From Halocafeteria seosinensis (Eukaryota; Sar; Bigyra; Bicosoecida), in NCBI GenBank assembly GCA_001687465.1, contig LVLI01000117.1, positions 1 to 64,000 on the forward strand: 64,000 bases of DNA. The letters run 5' to 3'. Under the pieces are notes generated by a model. That model was not told the DNA's origin. It did no database searches and saw nothing but the letters and a program-made list of their open reading frames with translations. Made by a program: the position numbers and the translations under genes. This document shows positions 12,315 through 23,480 of this stretch, in pieces. Numbering within the stretch: position 1 is the stretch's first letter; every line of letters starts with the position of its first letter.

Positions 12315-15300
12315 TCACGAGCCATGGGCCTTGCGAAGCAATAGTTGGTGAACAGATTGAAGAGTAACTAGCGTGTATCCATCCTCGCTACCTAGTCTCC
12401 ATTGCGGAAGGAACGTTTCAAGGTAGCGCAAATATATAGGGAGCTCATACAGGTTTCCCTGAACTATAGCGAAACTCAGTAAAGGCAGGAGGTCTTCCGA
12501 TGCTCTGCGAAGCCAGGAAGGGCTTGTGGAGACCGTGCTCGTCATCAGAGGAGCGAAAAAAAGACAACTTACATAGCAATATCTGAGTATTCTAATTCCC
12601 CAGACTGAAGCTCGGCCACATAAAACCAACTGGGCATCTCAGCTAACTCTTGTAGCGCTTTCGTTCCGGCGATCGCCATTTCAGTAGGCGTCTTGTACTG
12701 CTTCATTGACTTCAGCAAATATATGCAGTTTTGAAGAGCGTTATACGCAAAGCTTTTATCTTTTTTCCCTTTATCACACGTCACCCGCACCACGTGGCTC
12801 ACTCTTTCTGACATTCCAAAGTCCTGTGGAGGAATCTGGCGCAAACCCTTAAGGCAACTGCGTCGAGCAATAACATGGTATGTAAATCACACAAAGCGTC
12901 ACGTCAGAAGCCATTGTTGTACATACTCTTGAAAGGCATCCACGGAGCTTTTCATGGTTGTTTCACAAATGGCTAAGACAATGTCGTGCACATGACACAT
13001 CGCCGCAGTATAAATTGCAGACCTAATTTTCCACTGAATGCGTTGTACGAGAGACATCATGATGTCCTCTGTGTCCTTGAAAATAGACTTTTTATTGGAC
13101 GCGTTCTTGTAGTTCCTTCGAATCACGAGATTCTTTTCCACTTTCGAGGAAATATCTTCGGAATATGCCTCCGGTAGGTCGACAATCCAAGTGGCATAGT
13201 CGTTCGGACAGGCGCACTTGATGTTCCCTAACTGAGAACGAAGGCAGGCAAGTGCCCGCTTCGTTAAAGCGACAATAACTCGGTCTTTCCCGTCAACATC
13301 CTCCGAATCCTCCGTAGACGGCTCAAAAAGACATCGAGCCACTGTCCCTGTACGCGATGCGGTTCTTCTGCGATGCGAAGGAGTTGCTCCAGCGGGCGCA
13401 TCGAACCAATTAGAGAATACCTCTTCTGAAGATTCTCGAATACTGTCTCGCTGTCGAGTTGACATTGAGCCCCCGGCATCGTTCGTCTCATCCAAACCAT
13501 CAAGGGTGCTGGAACGATTCAGACTGAACTCCGCACTTGCTGTTGATTCTGCATCGGAGAATGTGTGGCAAACGCTGATACTGCATGTATCCGTCAGCAG
13601 CCGTCCGATTTGGTCAATCCCTACAACGTTAAGCTGCATCGGACTCATTACAAACGTTTCAGCACGACCTAGGAGGTCGTTGAACTGGTCCTTAGACACC
13701 GAAAATGCTCCAGGAAATTCCGAATCAGGAAGGTTATAGTTTTCGATGTCTGAAAGCATCGGCTGATAGAGATCCTTCATTGTCTCTTGAGTCAGAGGCA
13801 ACGAGCTTAAACGATCGATTATTCGACGATAGCATAGTGGAACAAAGTGCTTGATGTCTGCAGCGCAGCAATTCAACAGCTCTTTCGCATACGCTTCGGT
13901 ATCAACGCTATGTTCACTGCTTTCTCCATTATCGAAAGCAGCGACGCAGGAGCGCGTAGCTTCCTCTCCATTCCACAATGCTTGACGTCGGCCCAGAGGC
14001 GACGTAATTCTGCTTTTCCTCGAGGTATTTGAGCTATCTTCTCGCGGAGCAGAACTATCACCTTCCTTTCTATATGGTAGCTGCTGCAACGTAGACTCAG
14101 ACCTGGAGCTTCTTAAGCGGCTTCCTTCATTTAACTCAGCTAGGGCAAGAGCATATGCTTTCCTGAAAGCGCCGGCAAAGCAGGATATGGCTTCTCCAAT
14201 GGAATGGTGCTCCGCGGCGGGGAGCACATCATCTTCGCTTTCATCGGAGCGACACAGTCGAAAGTAGCGAATCAACACCTTTAGTAGCTTCGCATGGAAC
14301 TTGCTTTCTCCTGGAAGTTGGGAATTTACCGCGGATTCACTGTCAAAGTAATCTGTTTCCTCCGAAGGGGGATCATAGTATCGTCGATACGCTTTCTCAA
14401 TCCCTTTGACTACGAGTCTCTTTAATACTTGTTGTAAGGAGCGCATATATGATTGTTCCCTCAATTGAGTCGTTTTGTTCCTTTCCACCTCCATTATCAT
14501 ATCTAAAAAACCCAACCAGACGCGAGTTCGCATCTTTTCTAATGCTTTAGAGTCAATATGAGGACTATCATTGTTAACAAGCACATTCGCATGTTTGCTC
14601 TCCAGATTCCCCACGTTAGTTCCGGTCGAGAGAATTCTAGAGTGCAAAAATCCTTCCGATATGATACTAAGCAGCTTAGTGGCGCTTAATCGCGTACTGG
14701 GCGGCAGTTGCTTCAATGCTGGAATGCTCTTTATTGCATCGGTATCTTCAGCTCCCCCTTTCGAGCTGAATATCATTTGGTGTGGATTACGACGTCGTGT
14801 GCGAACCACTTCTCTCTCATTTCTAAGTTTGTGAAGACACGAGCACTGACTGTCGTGGGCGTTCATCAAAGTTCGGTTCACTCGTTCGTGATCACCGAAT
14901 AGTTCTCTGAGGAGTGTAAGTTGACTGTCCATGCGGGCGTACAAAAGTTGCTTCGAATTCATTGCCAGCGGAATGCATTGAATGGCCGCTGCAGCCATGA
15001 GAGAACTGTAAGCTTGTTCTGCTTGTATGTATTCTCTTGCGGCAGCAGCATTGGCCGATGCTTGTTTGGCGAAACGTTGCGACGTTTTCGAATAGCCGGG
15101 GGAACCAGATATCTGAGCACAGGAGAGTAATGGGAGGGTGGACAAGAACCAACGCAATACATATTGATTGCAATCAACATACCTCCAAATGTGCCTCTAC
15201 TTTTTTGGCAAGTTCATTGTTTAGTCTCTTTTGAAAGCATGTGTGGAATGTGTTGGGTGTCAATGGCACAGTGCAGCTCACTGCTGAATCTCCTCTACTG

Positions 15301-15656
15301 TCGCTTCCTGCCTTATTTTCCTCTTCCTCCTCCACGGCTTCGTCCGGATCGTTGGGATCTCGGAATAAAGCAAGCTCGAACATTCCTCCTGAATCATCTG
15401 TTTCCTCATCATCTTCTGTAAAACTGGAAGTGTTAATGCCGTTGCTGCCTTGATCTCCCGTTTTGTGTTTTCTGTGCTTCGTTGACGACTTAAAGCGACG
15501 GAATCCTCGTTTAAGTTTACTGGTCAATCCTCCTTTATCTTGGGCACTGACCACTTGCATGGAATCTCGGTGTCTAAAGTCCTCCCCGTGGTCATTTAAA
15601 TCACAACTTCCACGCCTAACAGCTGCTGCCGAGGCTTCCGGAGTCGATGACCACAT
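12315..15656 (-). CDS. Large VPS9-domain protein (probable Rab5-family guanine nucleotide exchange factor)
   Basis: The C-terminal 150 residues form a VPS9 domain, the catalytic module that loads GTP on Rab5/Rab21-type GTPases at early endosomes. The signature runs TPTEMAIAGTKALQEL, then SEDLLPLLSFAIVQGNLYELP, then SEDGYTLVTLQSVHQLL. Exons: 15656-15183, 15112-12927, 12857-12573, 12504-12315, all phase-consistent (about 1044 aa). The N-terminal third is basic/Ser-rich then acidic. It is followed by a helical region (KRLNNELAKKVEAHLE, then an Ala-rich stretch) that could be an F-BAR-like or other membrane-binding coil, which I cannot prove. The middle is unrecognised. The 5' end is unsettled: the frame is open up to 15779 with plausible sequence (RRFLPCFEEFKSLVEEG) but no ATG, so either translation starts at the ATG 15656 or a short upstream exon exists. 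Confidence 0.75.
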
Positions 15657-15938
15657 TTCCCTCTCTATAAACCGGGGACTGCTTTCTATTCCCTCCCAAG
15701 TATATTGCCCCTCCTCCACCAGGGACTTAAACTCTTCAAAACATGGTAGAAATCGACGTATAAAGGGCTTCGGAAGGTCTCAGGAAGCTCAACTTCAACT
15801 TATTCACTTCCACAACATTATACACCACTAGGATAGAAGTGTTAATAGTAGTGGTACTTGCAGTTTATTGAGTTTTTCTCTTGATGTTGGCACTGGATAA
15901 GGATTTATTGTCTGTGTGCTGTGAGAAGCAAAATAGGA

Positions 15939-17815
15939 ATGAAAGTGACGGTAGTATACGACGATAATGTCGCCGAGTTCGATGTTGATCACAATGAGAA
16001 GGTAAGTCCTCCTATTTTCTCTTTCTTGCTTACCTTCAAAAAAACACACGTTATTTGTACGCTTCGATTTGCGCTCAGATCGAAGATATCAAGGCGATTG
16101 CTGAAGTGGAAGTAAGGGGAAGCTGGTATGGAAGTGTTCACGACGATACGCATGACGTCCAACGAATTTGCAGTTCGGCATCCCTTACAATGAACTACGG
16201 CTCGAATACCAAGAGAAAGAGATGAAAGATAGTGAAACAGTATGTTGCAACTGGTGTTTCCACCGACGTTTGAGCGACACACTGGTACAATTCGTAGTCC
16301 CACTTCTCGTTCTTCAGATTGACCAGTATGGAATTCATGAGGGCGATTTGATAAACGCTAAGAAACAGAAACGCCAGGCATCTGGTGGAACGCAACAAGC
16401 TTCAGCTTCTGCTGCAGCAGGAGGAGGTCCTCCTTCTGGAATGATGAACGTCAAGTCCATGAGCGATGAGGACCTGAAGGCTCTAGACTGGAGTGATATT
16501 TCTGGTGATATCCCACCAGATGACTTGCACCGGATCTTGCGAGTAAATCGAAATCTTTTGACACAGATCCAACATTCGAATCCTCAGCTGTAAGTTTGTT
16601 GATTTACCACCATAGAGTGCTTGCTTTTCTGATATTGAGGTCTAGGTCTGCTCGGCAGTTACGAAGCGTTTGATGAAAATGACCCATCAAAGTTGAGAAT
16701 GTATTTAATGAAGCGCGCAATGGATAAGTCCCAAGTATGGGCCTTGTCGTGGTGATTGACTAGCCATAGTGTGAATACTCACTAAGTCACTTGGAAATGC
16801 AGACTATGCTAAAGGAGGAAGAAATGCGACGTCGTTTAGAAGAAGATCCCATGGATGAGGAAGCACAACGTCAGCTAGAGCAGACTATACACCAACGAAA
16901 CATTGATGCTAATTTAGAATTTGCGCATGTAGGTATATTAATGCTTTTTGAAGGTTTGGCTGCTAATAGAGTAATGTTTTGCGTTCGCAGGAGCACATGC
17001 CTGAGGCCTTCGCCCAAGTACCTATGTTGTATATCAATGTCGAAGTAAATGAGACTCCATTGAAAGCGTTTGTGGATTCGGGGGCACAGACAACAATTAT
17101 GTCGAAGAATTGTGCTGAACGTTGTGGTATTTGGCGCCTTGTTGATACACGGTTTGCTGGTACTGCTGCTGGAGTAGGGACTGCGAAGATCATCGGCCAA
17201 GTTCATATGGCACAGTTGAAGATTGGCGGTACATATTTTCCATGTAAATTTACTGGTAAGCTCCTGTACACTATGGGAACGACTTAATGATTACCCTATA
17301 TGTTAATCTTCCATTGCATTCAGTACTGGATCAAAACTCGGTGGATATGCTCTTCGGCCTCGATATGCTGAAGAGGCATCAATGCATGATCGATCTGAAG
17401 GTAAATGAAATCTACCACGGTAGCAACGACGCCTGATTTTGCAAGGTATTCGAAATTGTCTCTATTCTCACAGAACCATCGCCTACACTTAGAAGGAGCA
17501 CATGGGACAGAAACTGTGGAGTTTTTACCCGAGAACGAGATTCCAAAAGATAATTTCCCTCGAGCTGGTGGCGAGGGCGAGGCCAGTGCAGCCAGTAGTG
17601 CTCCTACGGGTAGTAATGCTCAGTCCGCATCGTCATCTTCACCAAGTCAACAGGGACAACAGCAGAGAGTCCAGGTAGATGCAAACAAACTGCAGCAGTT
17701 AGTTTCTCTAGGGTTCTCGAGAAATGAAGCTGCAGAAGCCCTAGTGGTTTGCCAAGGTGACGTAGATATGGCTGCCTCTTATTTGTTTCAGAACTCGGGC
17801 CAACCTCAGCAATAG
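15939..17815 (+). CDS. DDI1: DDI1-type ubiquitin receptor / retroviral-like aspartyl protease
   Basis: Ubiquitin shuttle and protease acting on heavily ubiquitinated substrates near the proteasome. Nine exons: 15939-16001, 16079-16111, 16174-16239, 16318-16589, 16659-16734, 16803-16928, 16991-17255, 17324-17400, 17474-17815 (439 aa). Order of domains: N-terminal ubiquitin-like fold ([30 protein letters not shown]); helical HDD region with [15 protein letters not shown] and [16 protein letters not shown]; retropepsin domain with catalytic FVDSGAQTT (Asp about 241) and [15 protein letters not shown]; Gln/Ser-rich linker; C-terminal UBA ([15 protein letters not shown]). All three classical modules are present, unlike many Ddi1 orthologues that have lost UBL or UBA. 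The gene is divergent from the VPS9 gene across less than 300 nt. Confidence 0.96.
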
Positions 17816-18214
17816 GATGATTCTGTACAAGTCGTACGACAACTGCAAGAAATTCCCTTCTCGCTCGCTGAAATCGGAGAATGGTTTATTCCCCTCAAGA
17901 GCTGAGAGTTCTCAAATTATAGGTGTAGACCTTGAATGATCAATATAACCAGTGACACAGTGGAACTGTAACTGTGTAAGTTCGGAACTTGTGCAGCCTG
18001 AGTGCAAATGTGAACATATGTATTTAAAACCAAAAATCGCGTGGCGAGCATCCATCTGGAAGTATCAGACGCGTTTCTGAATATCCATACTAAATTTGTG
18101 CTGTTGCGTTCCATGTGGTCTGGAACAGGACGTTGGGGCGTGTCGGCCATCGTGCATGTGTATTATAGGTAGTTACAATCGGTTCGCTTTCGTCAGCGTG
18201 GTTTGAGTACCAAT
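17816..18214. other. Interval between DDI1 and tRNA-Lys
   Basis: Nearly 400 nt presumably holding the DDI1 3' UTR and the 5' flank of the tRNA gene. The antisense frame 17917-18150 has no family features. Nothing else is recognisable. Confidence 0.5.
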
Positions 18215-18288
18215 GCCCGTGTAGCTCAGCTGGTTAGAGTACCAGACTCTTAATCTGGTAGTCCGGGGTTCGAGCCCCCGTACGGGTA
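18215..18288 (+). tRNA. tRNA-Lys (anticodon CTT)
   Basis: Full cloverleaf without intron. The acceptor GCCCGTG pairs with TACGGGT (G-U at both ends) and is followed by discriminator A. The D-arm is GCTC/GAGT, and the anticodon stem CCAGA/TCTGG encloses loop CTCTTAA with anticodon CTT, reading AAG. The T-arm is CGGGG-TTCGAGC-CCCCG. The internal A box (TAGCTCAGCTGG) and B box (GGTTCGAGCCC) match Pol III promoters. CCA is not encoded, as expected in a nuclear eukaryotic gene. Confidence 0.96.
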
Positions 18289-18292
18289 CTAA

Positions 18293-18299
18293 TTTTTTT
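18293..18299 (+). terminator. RNA polymerase III T-run terminator
   Basis: Seven consecutive T residues begin 4 nt after the tRNA-Lys discriminator base, the standard Pol III stop signal. Confidence 0.85.
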
Positions 18300-18796
18300 G
18301 GCCAAGTCCATTGCTACAGAATCTTATGGATGAAGAGGATATAACATACGGGCCGCTGTGTGTCACCTGATGAAAACAGGTGAATGACTTAGAGTGCGCG
18401 CTGCACAGACTGAAAGTTGACAAGAAGTGTGTCAATTGTGGTGTTGAGTGACGTGTGTTGACCAGGTGCATGGAAGTTATTCGGTGTATTTTCGCCAACA
18501 TTGTCACTCATATCCAGTGCATCTCTCTTTCGTTTCTTTTAGTATAGGTTGATCAATAGAATAGTGAGCGTTAGACAGTGCTGCTTGAGTAGTTAGTATT
18601 AGTTCCCCCCTTCGGACGGAAAGGCGCCTCCGACTTCCCCCTGTTCCCCTGCCGCCACCAGCTGGCCTTTACAGAGGCTGTTTTCTCGGAATACACGAGG
18701 GCAATAGATGCCCAAGGGTAGTCGGAAGACTTTACAGTGAGGAATGGATGCCGGGAACCCTGTAATTCATCTGAAACAAGGAGACGAGGACCAAGA
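18300..18796. other. 5' flank of the EDEM-type gene
   Basis: About 500 nt between the tRNA terminator and the EDEM start. It contains a C-rich patch near 18600-18660 (CCCCCCTTC, CCCCCTG), no TATA box and no convincing ORF. Probably the EDEM promoter and 5' UTR. Confidence 0.45.
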
Positions 18797-21700
18797 ATGA
18801 GGCCTCATTCGCTACGAGATGCCGCTTCCGGAGGCTTTCACATGCGCGTTTTTGGGTATATCACAGGGAGTAGGAGGAAGAGAGTCTCACAGTGGTTGCC
18901 TGCAGTGTTTCTCTCAGTACTGTTGGCAACGGCATCCGTGTGGAATGAGGGTGCAGGGAGCATAAGGGTTCCGACAGCGGCTGCGAGAAGCCCAACATCC
19001 TCTGGGCGAAGCTCGACAACTGCAACTGGAACCCCAAGCCCAGGAAGTCCCCGGAAGCACACTCACATACCCATGTCCACGATTTGGGAATGGAGGGAAG
19101 ATGTTCGCGATATGTTTTATCATGCATTTGACGCTTACATGGAACACGGTTTCCCCTGGGATGAGCTACAGCCACTGACATGTAAACCCAGAAAGTGGTT
19201 CATGCGCGAACGAGGAACTCTGGATGACACGTTGGGAGGATATATGCTCACATTGGTAGATGCTTTGGATACCCTTGCTGTGATTGGGGATTACGAGGAA
19301 TTTTCCAGGGCCGTGTCGTATGTTTCCGAGCACTTGACGTTTGATCGTAATGTGACCGTTTCCACTTTCGAAGCTAATATTCGCGTCCTAGGCGGACTTC
19401 TCTCTGCTCATTTACTCGCAACAAATCCGGAATTTTCGGATTTAATGCCAGCGTACAATGGTCGGCTGCTGACTTTGGCAGCGGATCTTGGAGAGCGGCT
19501 GCTTCCGGCATTTGATACTCCAACCGGCTTACCCTTTCACAAGGTCAACCTGGTATCAGGAGTAAAGGGGATTAGGGAGAGTGCTTCTTGTACAGCTGCT
19601 GCTGGTACATTTGGGGTCGAATTTTTTATTCTATCAAAATTGACAGGAGACATGCGCTTTATCAGCGTAGCGAAACACGCGATGGACTTTCTATGGGATA
19701 AACAGAGCACTATTGGATTAATTGGTAATTCCATCGATATTCGCAGGGGAATTTGGACACAGCATCATACCGGTATAGGCGCCGGAGTCGACAGTTATCT
19801 TGAGTACACGTTGAAGTATTATGTACTCACTGGAGATACCACGTATTGGTCGCGTTTTCAGAATCTGTCATATGCTGTGCACACACATATGGATTTTGCT
19901 GACTTGCACACAGAGGTTAGCTTTACCCAAGGTCGAAAGCAGCCGCATACTCCTTATGTATCGGCACTTCAAGCGTTTTGGCCTGGCATCCAAGTACTTG
20001 GAGGAAATATCGCTCTAGCTAGGAAGAGCTTTGCTCGATTATGGTCGATTTGGAAGAAATACGAGGCTCTCCCAGAGATTTTTGACGTAAGCTCTCAACA
20101 ACCTGTTAGCTTTGCAAAAGACTCCCCATTGCGCCCCGAGTTGGTAGAGAGTCTTTACCACCTATACACCGCCACGAGAGACCAAGTGTACCTCGAGTAC
20201 GCACGCAGACTCGCAATTGCTATGGAAAAGCAAAGCAAAGTCGATTGTGGCTACGCCTCAGTGGCAGACGTGAAGACCAAACGCCTTGATGATCGCATGG
20301 ATTCTTATTTTTTCAGTGAAACACTGAAGTACCTTTTCTTGATTTTTGACAGTGCTCTACAGAAGTCGAGCAAGTCGAGTGCGATGGAATGGAATGTCCA
20401 CGTTACTGCTTCTAACAAATCCTCAGATTGTAAGACTGTAAGTGGTGTCCGAAAGTATGAAATCTCGGCATTGTGTTCGGATCCCCAGCTCGCTTGTGGG
20501 AAAACATCCTGGTCATCTTGTGACAGTGAAGCATGTCTTCAACAGGAGAAAAAAGAATGCGGATTCGTCGCTCAGAGTAGCCAACAAAGAATTGATCAGC
20601 CTCTCCGTGAAGCGAGCAGAGATTCTAGGTGTTTGAGAGCTCGCCTACCGATTGATTACGGTCAAGTCCTTTTCAGTACCGAAGGTCATCCGTTCGTAAT
20701 CCAAGAAAACTGGACCGATAAGGAGCATGTTTCCTTAGGTGGGGAATGCTCAGTGAACAATGAAATAACTGAAGACTTCAAAACGCTTCCTGGAAAATCC
20801 GTTATAGTGGGCTCCGCAGACTACCAAAGGTACTTGAGGCAGTTTGAGCAGCATCTGAGGAAGATGGAGGAAGAATCGGTTACCAAACTTGCCAAGAAAG
20901 TAAAAGAGGAAATTTCCTTAGCGAAGAAGGTGGCTGGGAGCTCTAACAATAGCAGTGAAGGCGATGGAAACATGCAGCAACTTTTCATATCTACGTTTCA
21001 CCGAGAGCCGGCCTCTCATCAGTGGCATCAAGCTGGCGGACAAGTACCCCAGAATGCTAAAATTGAGAGGCTACTAGAAAACCTCTCACAGGAAAATTCA
21101 CCCTTTCCGCAACTAGGCATTAATAGGCTGCTGGTGAGATGTTTGTCAAGCTCGGATGCTTGTGGTTTTGGGATGACTCCTAGCAGCGGAAAGCGAGTAC
21201 GGTTGCATCTCGATGGAGAGGAGCGAGGCTTTTCGCTGCCTCTAGTAGGATCCGGAGCTGTCTTTGGTCCAATGCTGAGCCGAAAAGGACTATCTCGTAC
21301 ACCGGTAGCGTTAGCATCTCCTTTGGATGCGTGTTCCCCTAATGTCTCTGTACTTCGTCACAATGATACAGGCACATCCGATCCGGTTATTGCTGTTGCT
21401 ATCCGCGGGTTCTGCAGCTTTATGGATAAGGTGCGAAACTTAAATTTTCTCTCTGGTGTAGTTGGGGTCATAATTTTTGATGATCCACGGTATCCCAATT
21501 ATGAGACGGGCATCATGGGCGCTGATAACTCGGACAACAACATCACCGTTCCGTCAACCCTCGTAACACAGGCGGAGCCACAGTATGAAGCATTTTTACA
21601 GCTCTTGGGATTGAAAGGACAGAATGATTGGACAAGCTTCTATGTTGAACGCGCACGGTGCTGTAGTCAACGTCACAGTATACAACCTCCGAAAGTGTTC

Positions 21701-21931
21701 GTGTCCATGGCTGACGCTAGGTTGCCAGATGACCAGCAGGTCCAGGCGGAGAACGTCATGACTATTGCAGAATGGCCATCTACACCAAGTTTCAGTGTAT
21801 GGCCCACGAACACCGGTAAAATATTGGGTGAAGCTCTACAGAATGGTACGATGGAGCAGGGCATTGATTGGGATATATGGTGGCAGCAGGTGTTTGGTTT
21901 GAATGGTACGATGTATATCACTCTAACCTAA
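18797..21931 (+). CDS. EDEM-type ER degradation alpha-mannosidase-like protein (GH47) with PA domain
   Basis: Glycoside hydrolase family 47 protein of the EDEM branch. These proteins trim mannose from misfolded glycoproteins in the ER lumen to mark them for ERAD. Single exon, 1044 aa from the ATG at 18797; the frame extends upstream without another ATG. A hydrophobic segment WLPAVFLSVLLATASVW near residue 35 is a signal anchor or late signal peptide. GH47 landmarks: REDVRDMFYHAFDAYMEHGFPWDEL, GGYMLTLVDALDTLAVIGDY, acidic residues in STFEANIRVLGG, GAGVDSYLEY, RPELVESLYHLYTAT and RMDSYFFSETLKY, and the calcium-binding Thr in VLFSTEGHP. The C-terminal 200 residues resemble a protease-associated domain, pointing to EDEM3. 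No C-terminal KDEL-type signal is visible (ends MYITLT). Two acidic or coiled inserts between GH47 and PA appear lineage-specific. Confidence 0.9.
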   Translation: MRPHSLRDAASGGFHMRVFGYITGSRRKRVSQWLPAVFLSVLLATASVWNEGAGSIRVPTAAARSPTSSGRSSTTATGTPSPGSPRKHTHIPMSTIWEWREDVRDMFYHAFDAYMEHGFPWDELQPLTCKPRKWFMRERGTLDDTLGGYMLTLVDALDTLAVIGDYEEFSRAVSYVSEHLTFDRNVTVSTFEANIRVLGGLLSAHLLATNPEFSDLMPAYNGRLLTLAADLGERLLPAFDTPTGLPFHKVNLVSGVKGIRESASCTAAAGTFGVEFFILSKLTGDMRFISVAKHAMDFLWDKQSTIGLIGNSIDIRRGIWTQHHTGIGAGVDSYLEYTLKYYVLTGDTTYWSRFQNLSYAVHTHMDFADLHTEVSFTQGRKQPHTPYVSALQAFWPGIQVLGGNIALARKSFARLWSIWKKYEALPEIFDVSSQQPVSFAKDSPLRPELVESLYHLYTATRDQVYLEYARRLAIAMEKQSKVDCGYASVADVKTKRLDDRMDSYFFSETLKYLFLIFDSALQKSSKSSAMEWNVHVTASNKSSDCKTVSGVRKYEISALCSDPQLACGKTSWSSCDSEACLQQEKKECGFVAQSSQQRIDQPLREASRDSRCLRARLPIDYGQVLFSTEGHPFVIQENWTDKEHVSLGGECSVNNEITEDFKTLPGKSVIVGSADYQRYLRQFEQHLRKMEEESVTKLAKKVKEEISLAKKVAGSSNNSSEGDGNMQQLFISTFHREPASHQWHQAGGQVPQNAKIERLLENLSQENSPFPQLGINRLLVRCLSSSDACGFGMTPSSGKRVRLHLDGEERGFSLPLVGSGAVFGPMLSRKGLSRTPVALASPLDACSPNVSVLRHNDTGTSDPVIAVAIRGFCSFMDKVRNLNFLSGVVGVIIFDDPRYPNYETGIMGADNSDNNITVPSTLVTQAEPQYEAFLQLLGLKGQNDWTSFYVERARCCSQRHSIQPPKVFVSMADARLPDDQQVQAENVMTIAEWPSTPSFSVWPTNTGKILGEALQNGTMEQGIDWDIWWQQVFGLNGTMYITLT

Positions 21932-21973
21932 ATCGCGAAACATACATTCTTTCTGTGAGTCGCTTGACAATCT

Positions 21974-23201
21974 TTATGACGTTTGTTCGATCGCTAAATT
22001 AGCCAACTGGCGTTCTGATTCAGCTAGTTTCGGTTCATGTGGAGCAAGCTTTAAGTCCTGCAGAAGCTGCTGATAAACTTTCTTTGGCTCCCATTGTCCC
22101 TGTAACGTGGCACACCGAAAATGAAGAACACGAATGCATATAGAAACACTCCCTAACGTACCGCTTGTCCACCGGCCATTCCCATTTGTCTCTGCATGAG
22201 TTGAGTCTCGTCCATCATATCACCTGCAACATGGCCCATTGGAAACATGAGATTCCTCCAAACGTTAAAATTGCGGCCTTTGTACGTACCACCTTGCCCA
22301 CCTGCTAGCACTGATATGAAGCTCCTTGAACCAAATAATACTATCAGATACCACGAAAGCGAAGAGAGATAGGAAGGGTCTAATGTTGCGATATCAATAC
22401 CACGCTGAGTTACCACCTTGAATCTGTGAGTTAACCCAAAGGGTATTTTGCCTGCACCACCGGGTTCCATACGTCATCGAAACCATCTTTAGTGATGCAC
22501 CAACACGACACATGTACATACCCAAAATGAAACCACTAAAGAAATTATTCGTCCAACTACCCATGCCGGCATTTGTAACCTGAAATATGAGCTGATTTTT
22601 CATCGCTCCGCCTTGCATCATCTTCATCATAGGATTGCTAGTAGCAGGTGCTTTAACATCCTGCAGCAAGACTCCCTTCTTCTCGGCGGTAAAGTATTCC
22701 TGACACACATAGACACAAACGCGACCGATAATCCCCTCACCCAGGCAACATCAAGCTTCATGGTGCAACACCAACAAACGTACTTTACGTATCTGGTACC
22801 CTCGTCTGCTAATATATCCTCCGTAGTGGCGTAGAAGTGTCCCTCGTTTCACTAGATTTCTGGGTCACAAGTAGATCATAGCACAACCAAGTCCAGCCCA
22901 CCATCATTCACCGACTAATCTACACGCACACAGAGACATACTTTTGTTGGGCCTCCGTGGCATCCGTCTTTGTATCACTTCCCATGACTTTAAAGAGATC
23001 AGTCCGAATAATCAAGCACAATACAATGATGAATACCATCGGTAGCAGCACCCAATCGCGGATGAGAGGATCTAGCGTCAAGGACGCACTGTCTAGGGCC
23101 GCAGAGGAAATCTCATGGTCTCCCGTGTACCCGAAAACACATGTAAAAGACTGTAATAAGGCTCCAACAGAGACCCACCAAAGCCTGCCTGACACCCCCA
23201 T
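21974..23201 (-). CDS. EMC3: ER membrane protein complex subunit 3 (EMC3/TMEM111)
   Basis: Oxa1/YidC-superfamily core of the ER membrane insertase EMC, which inserts tail-anchored and multi-pass proteins. Five exons: 23201-22942, 22859-22784, 22699-22522, 22451-22162, 22099-21974 (309 aa). A signal-like N-terminus (LLQSFTCVFGYTG) precedes LDPLIRDWVLLPMVFIIVL, the first EMC3 helix. Then come NPMMKMMQGGAMKNQLIF, the SGFILGKIPFGLTHRFKVVTQRGIDI block spanning an intron, and SLSWYLIVLFGSRSF. Human EMC3 lacks a cleaved signal peptide, so the first 30 residues are unusual. The C-terminal exon (GQWEPKKVYQQLL) is cytosolic. The gene converges on the EDEM-type gene with 42 nt between stop codons, so two ER quality-control genes share a tail-to-tail border. 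Confidence 0.95.
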
Positions 23202-23480
23202 CTTCAACTTGCTCCGATTATACACTATCTACTCGAGCCTCCGATGAAGCACCCAGATTATTCTTTTTTTTTTGGGGGGGAGGGGTGGAGACATTAGGAT
23301 TATCTATACTGTACATCGACGAGCGCAGGTAGGTGAATAAATGAACGGAAGACGGAGTCGTCTCCGGGCCCGGCGCTCAGCCCGGAATCACGTCCAATGA
23401 ACAATATCATTTCATGTACCAGGAGGTTGTTTTACGGTGCTTTCTGTCCTAAATATATTTTCGTCTCCATATACGAGAGG

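Noticed and set aside
18737-18796. Upstream extension of the EDEM-type frame
   Set aside because: The frame opens with GTG, not ATG; the first ATG in frame is 18797 and is followed by a plausible signal segment.
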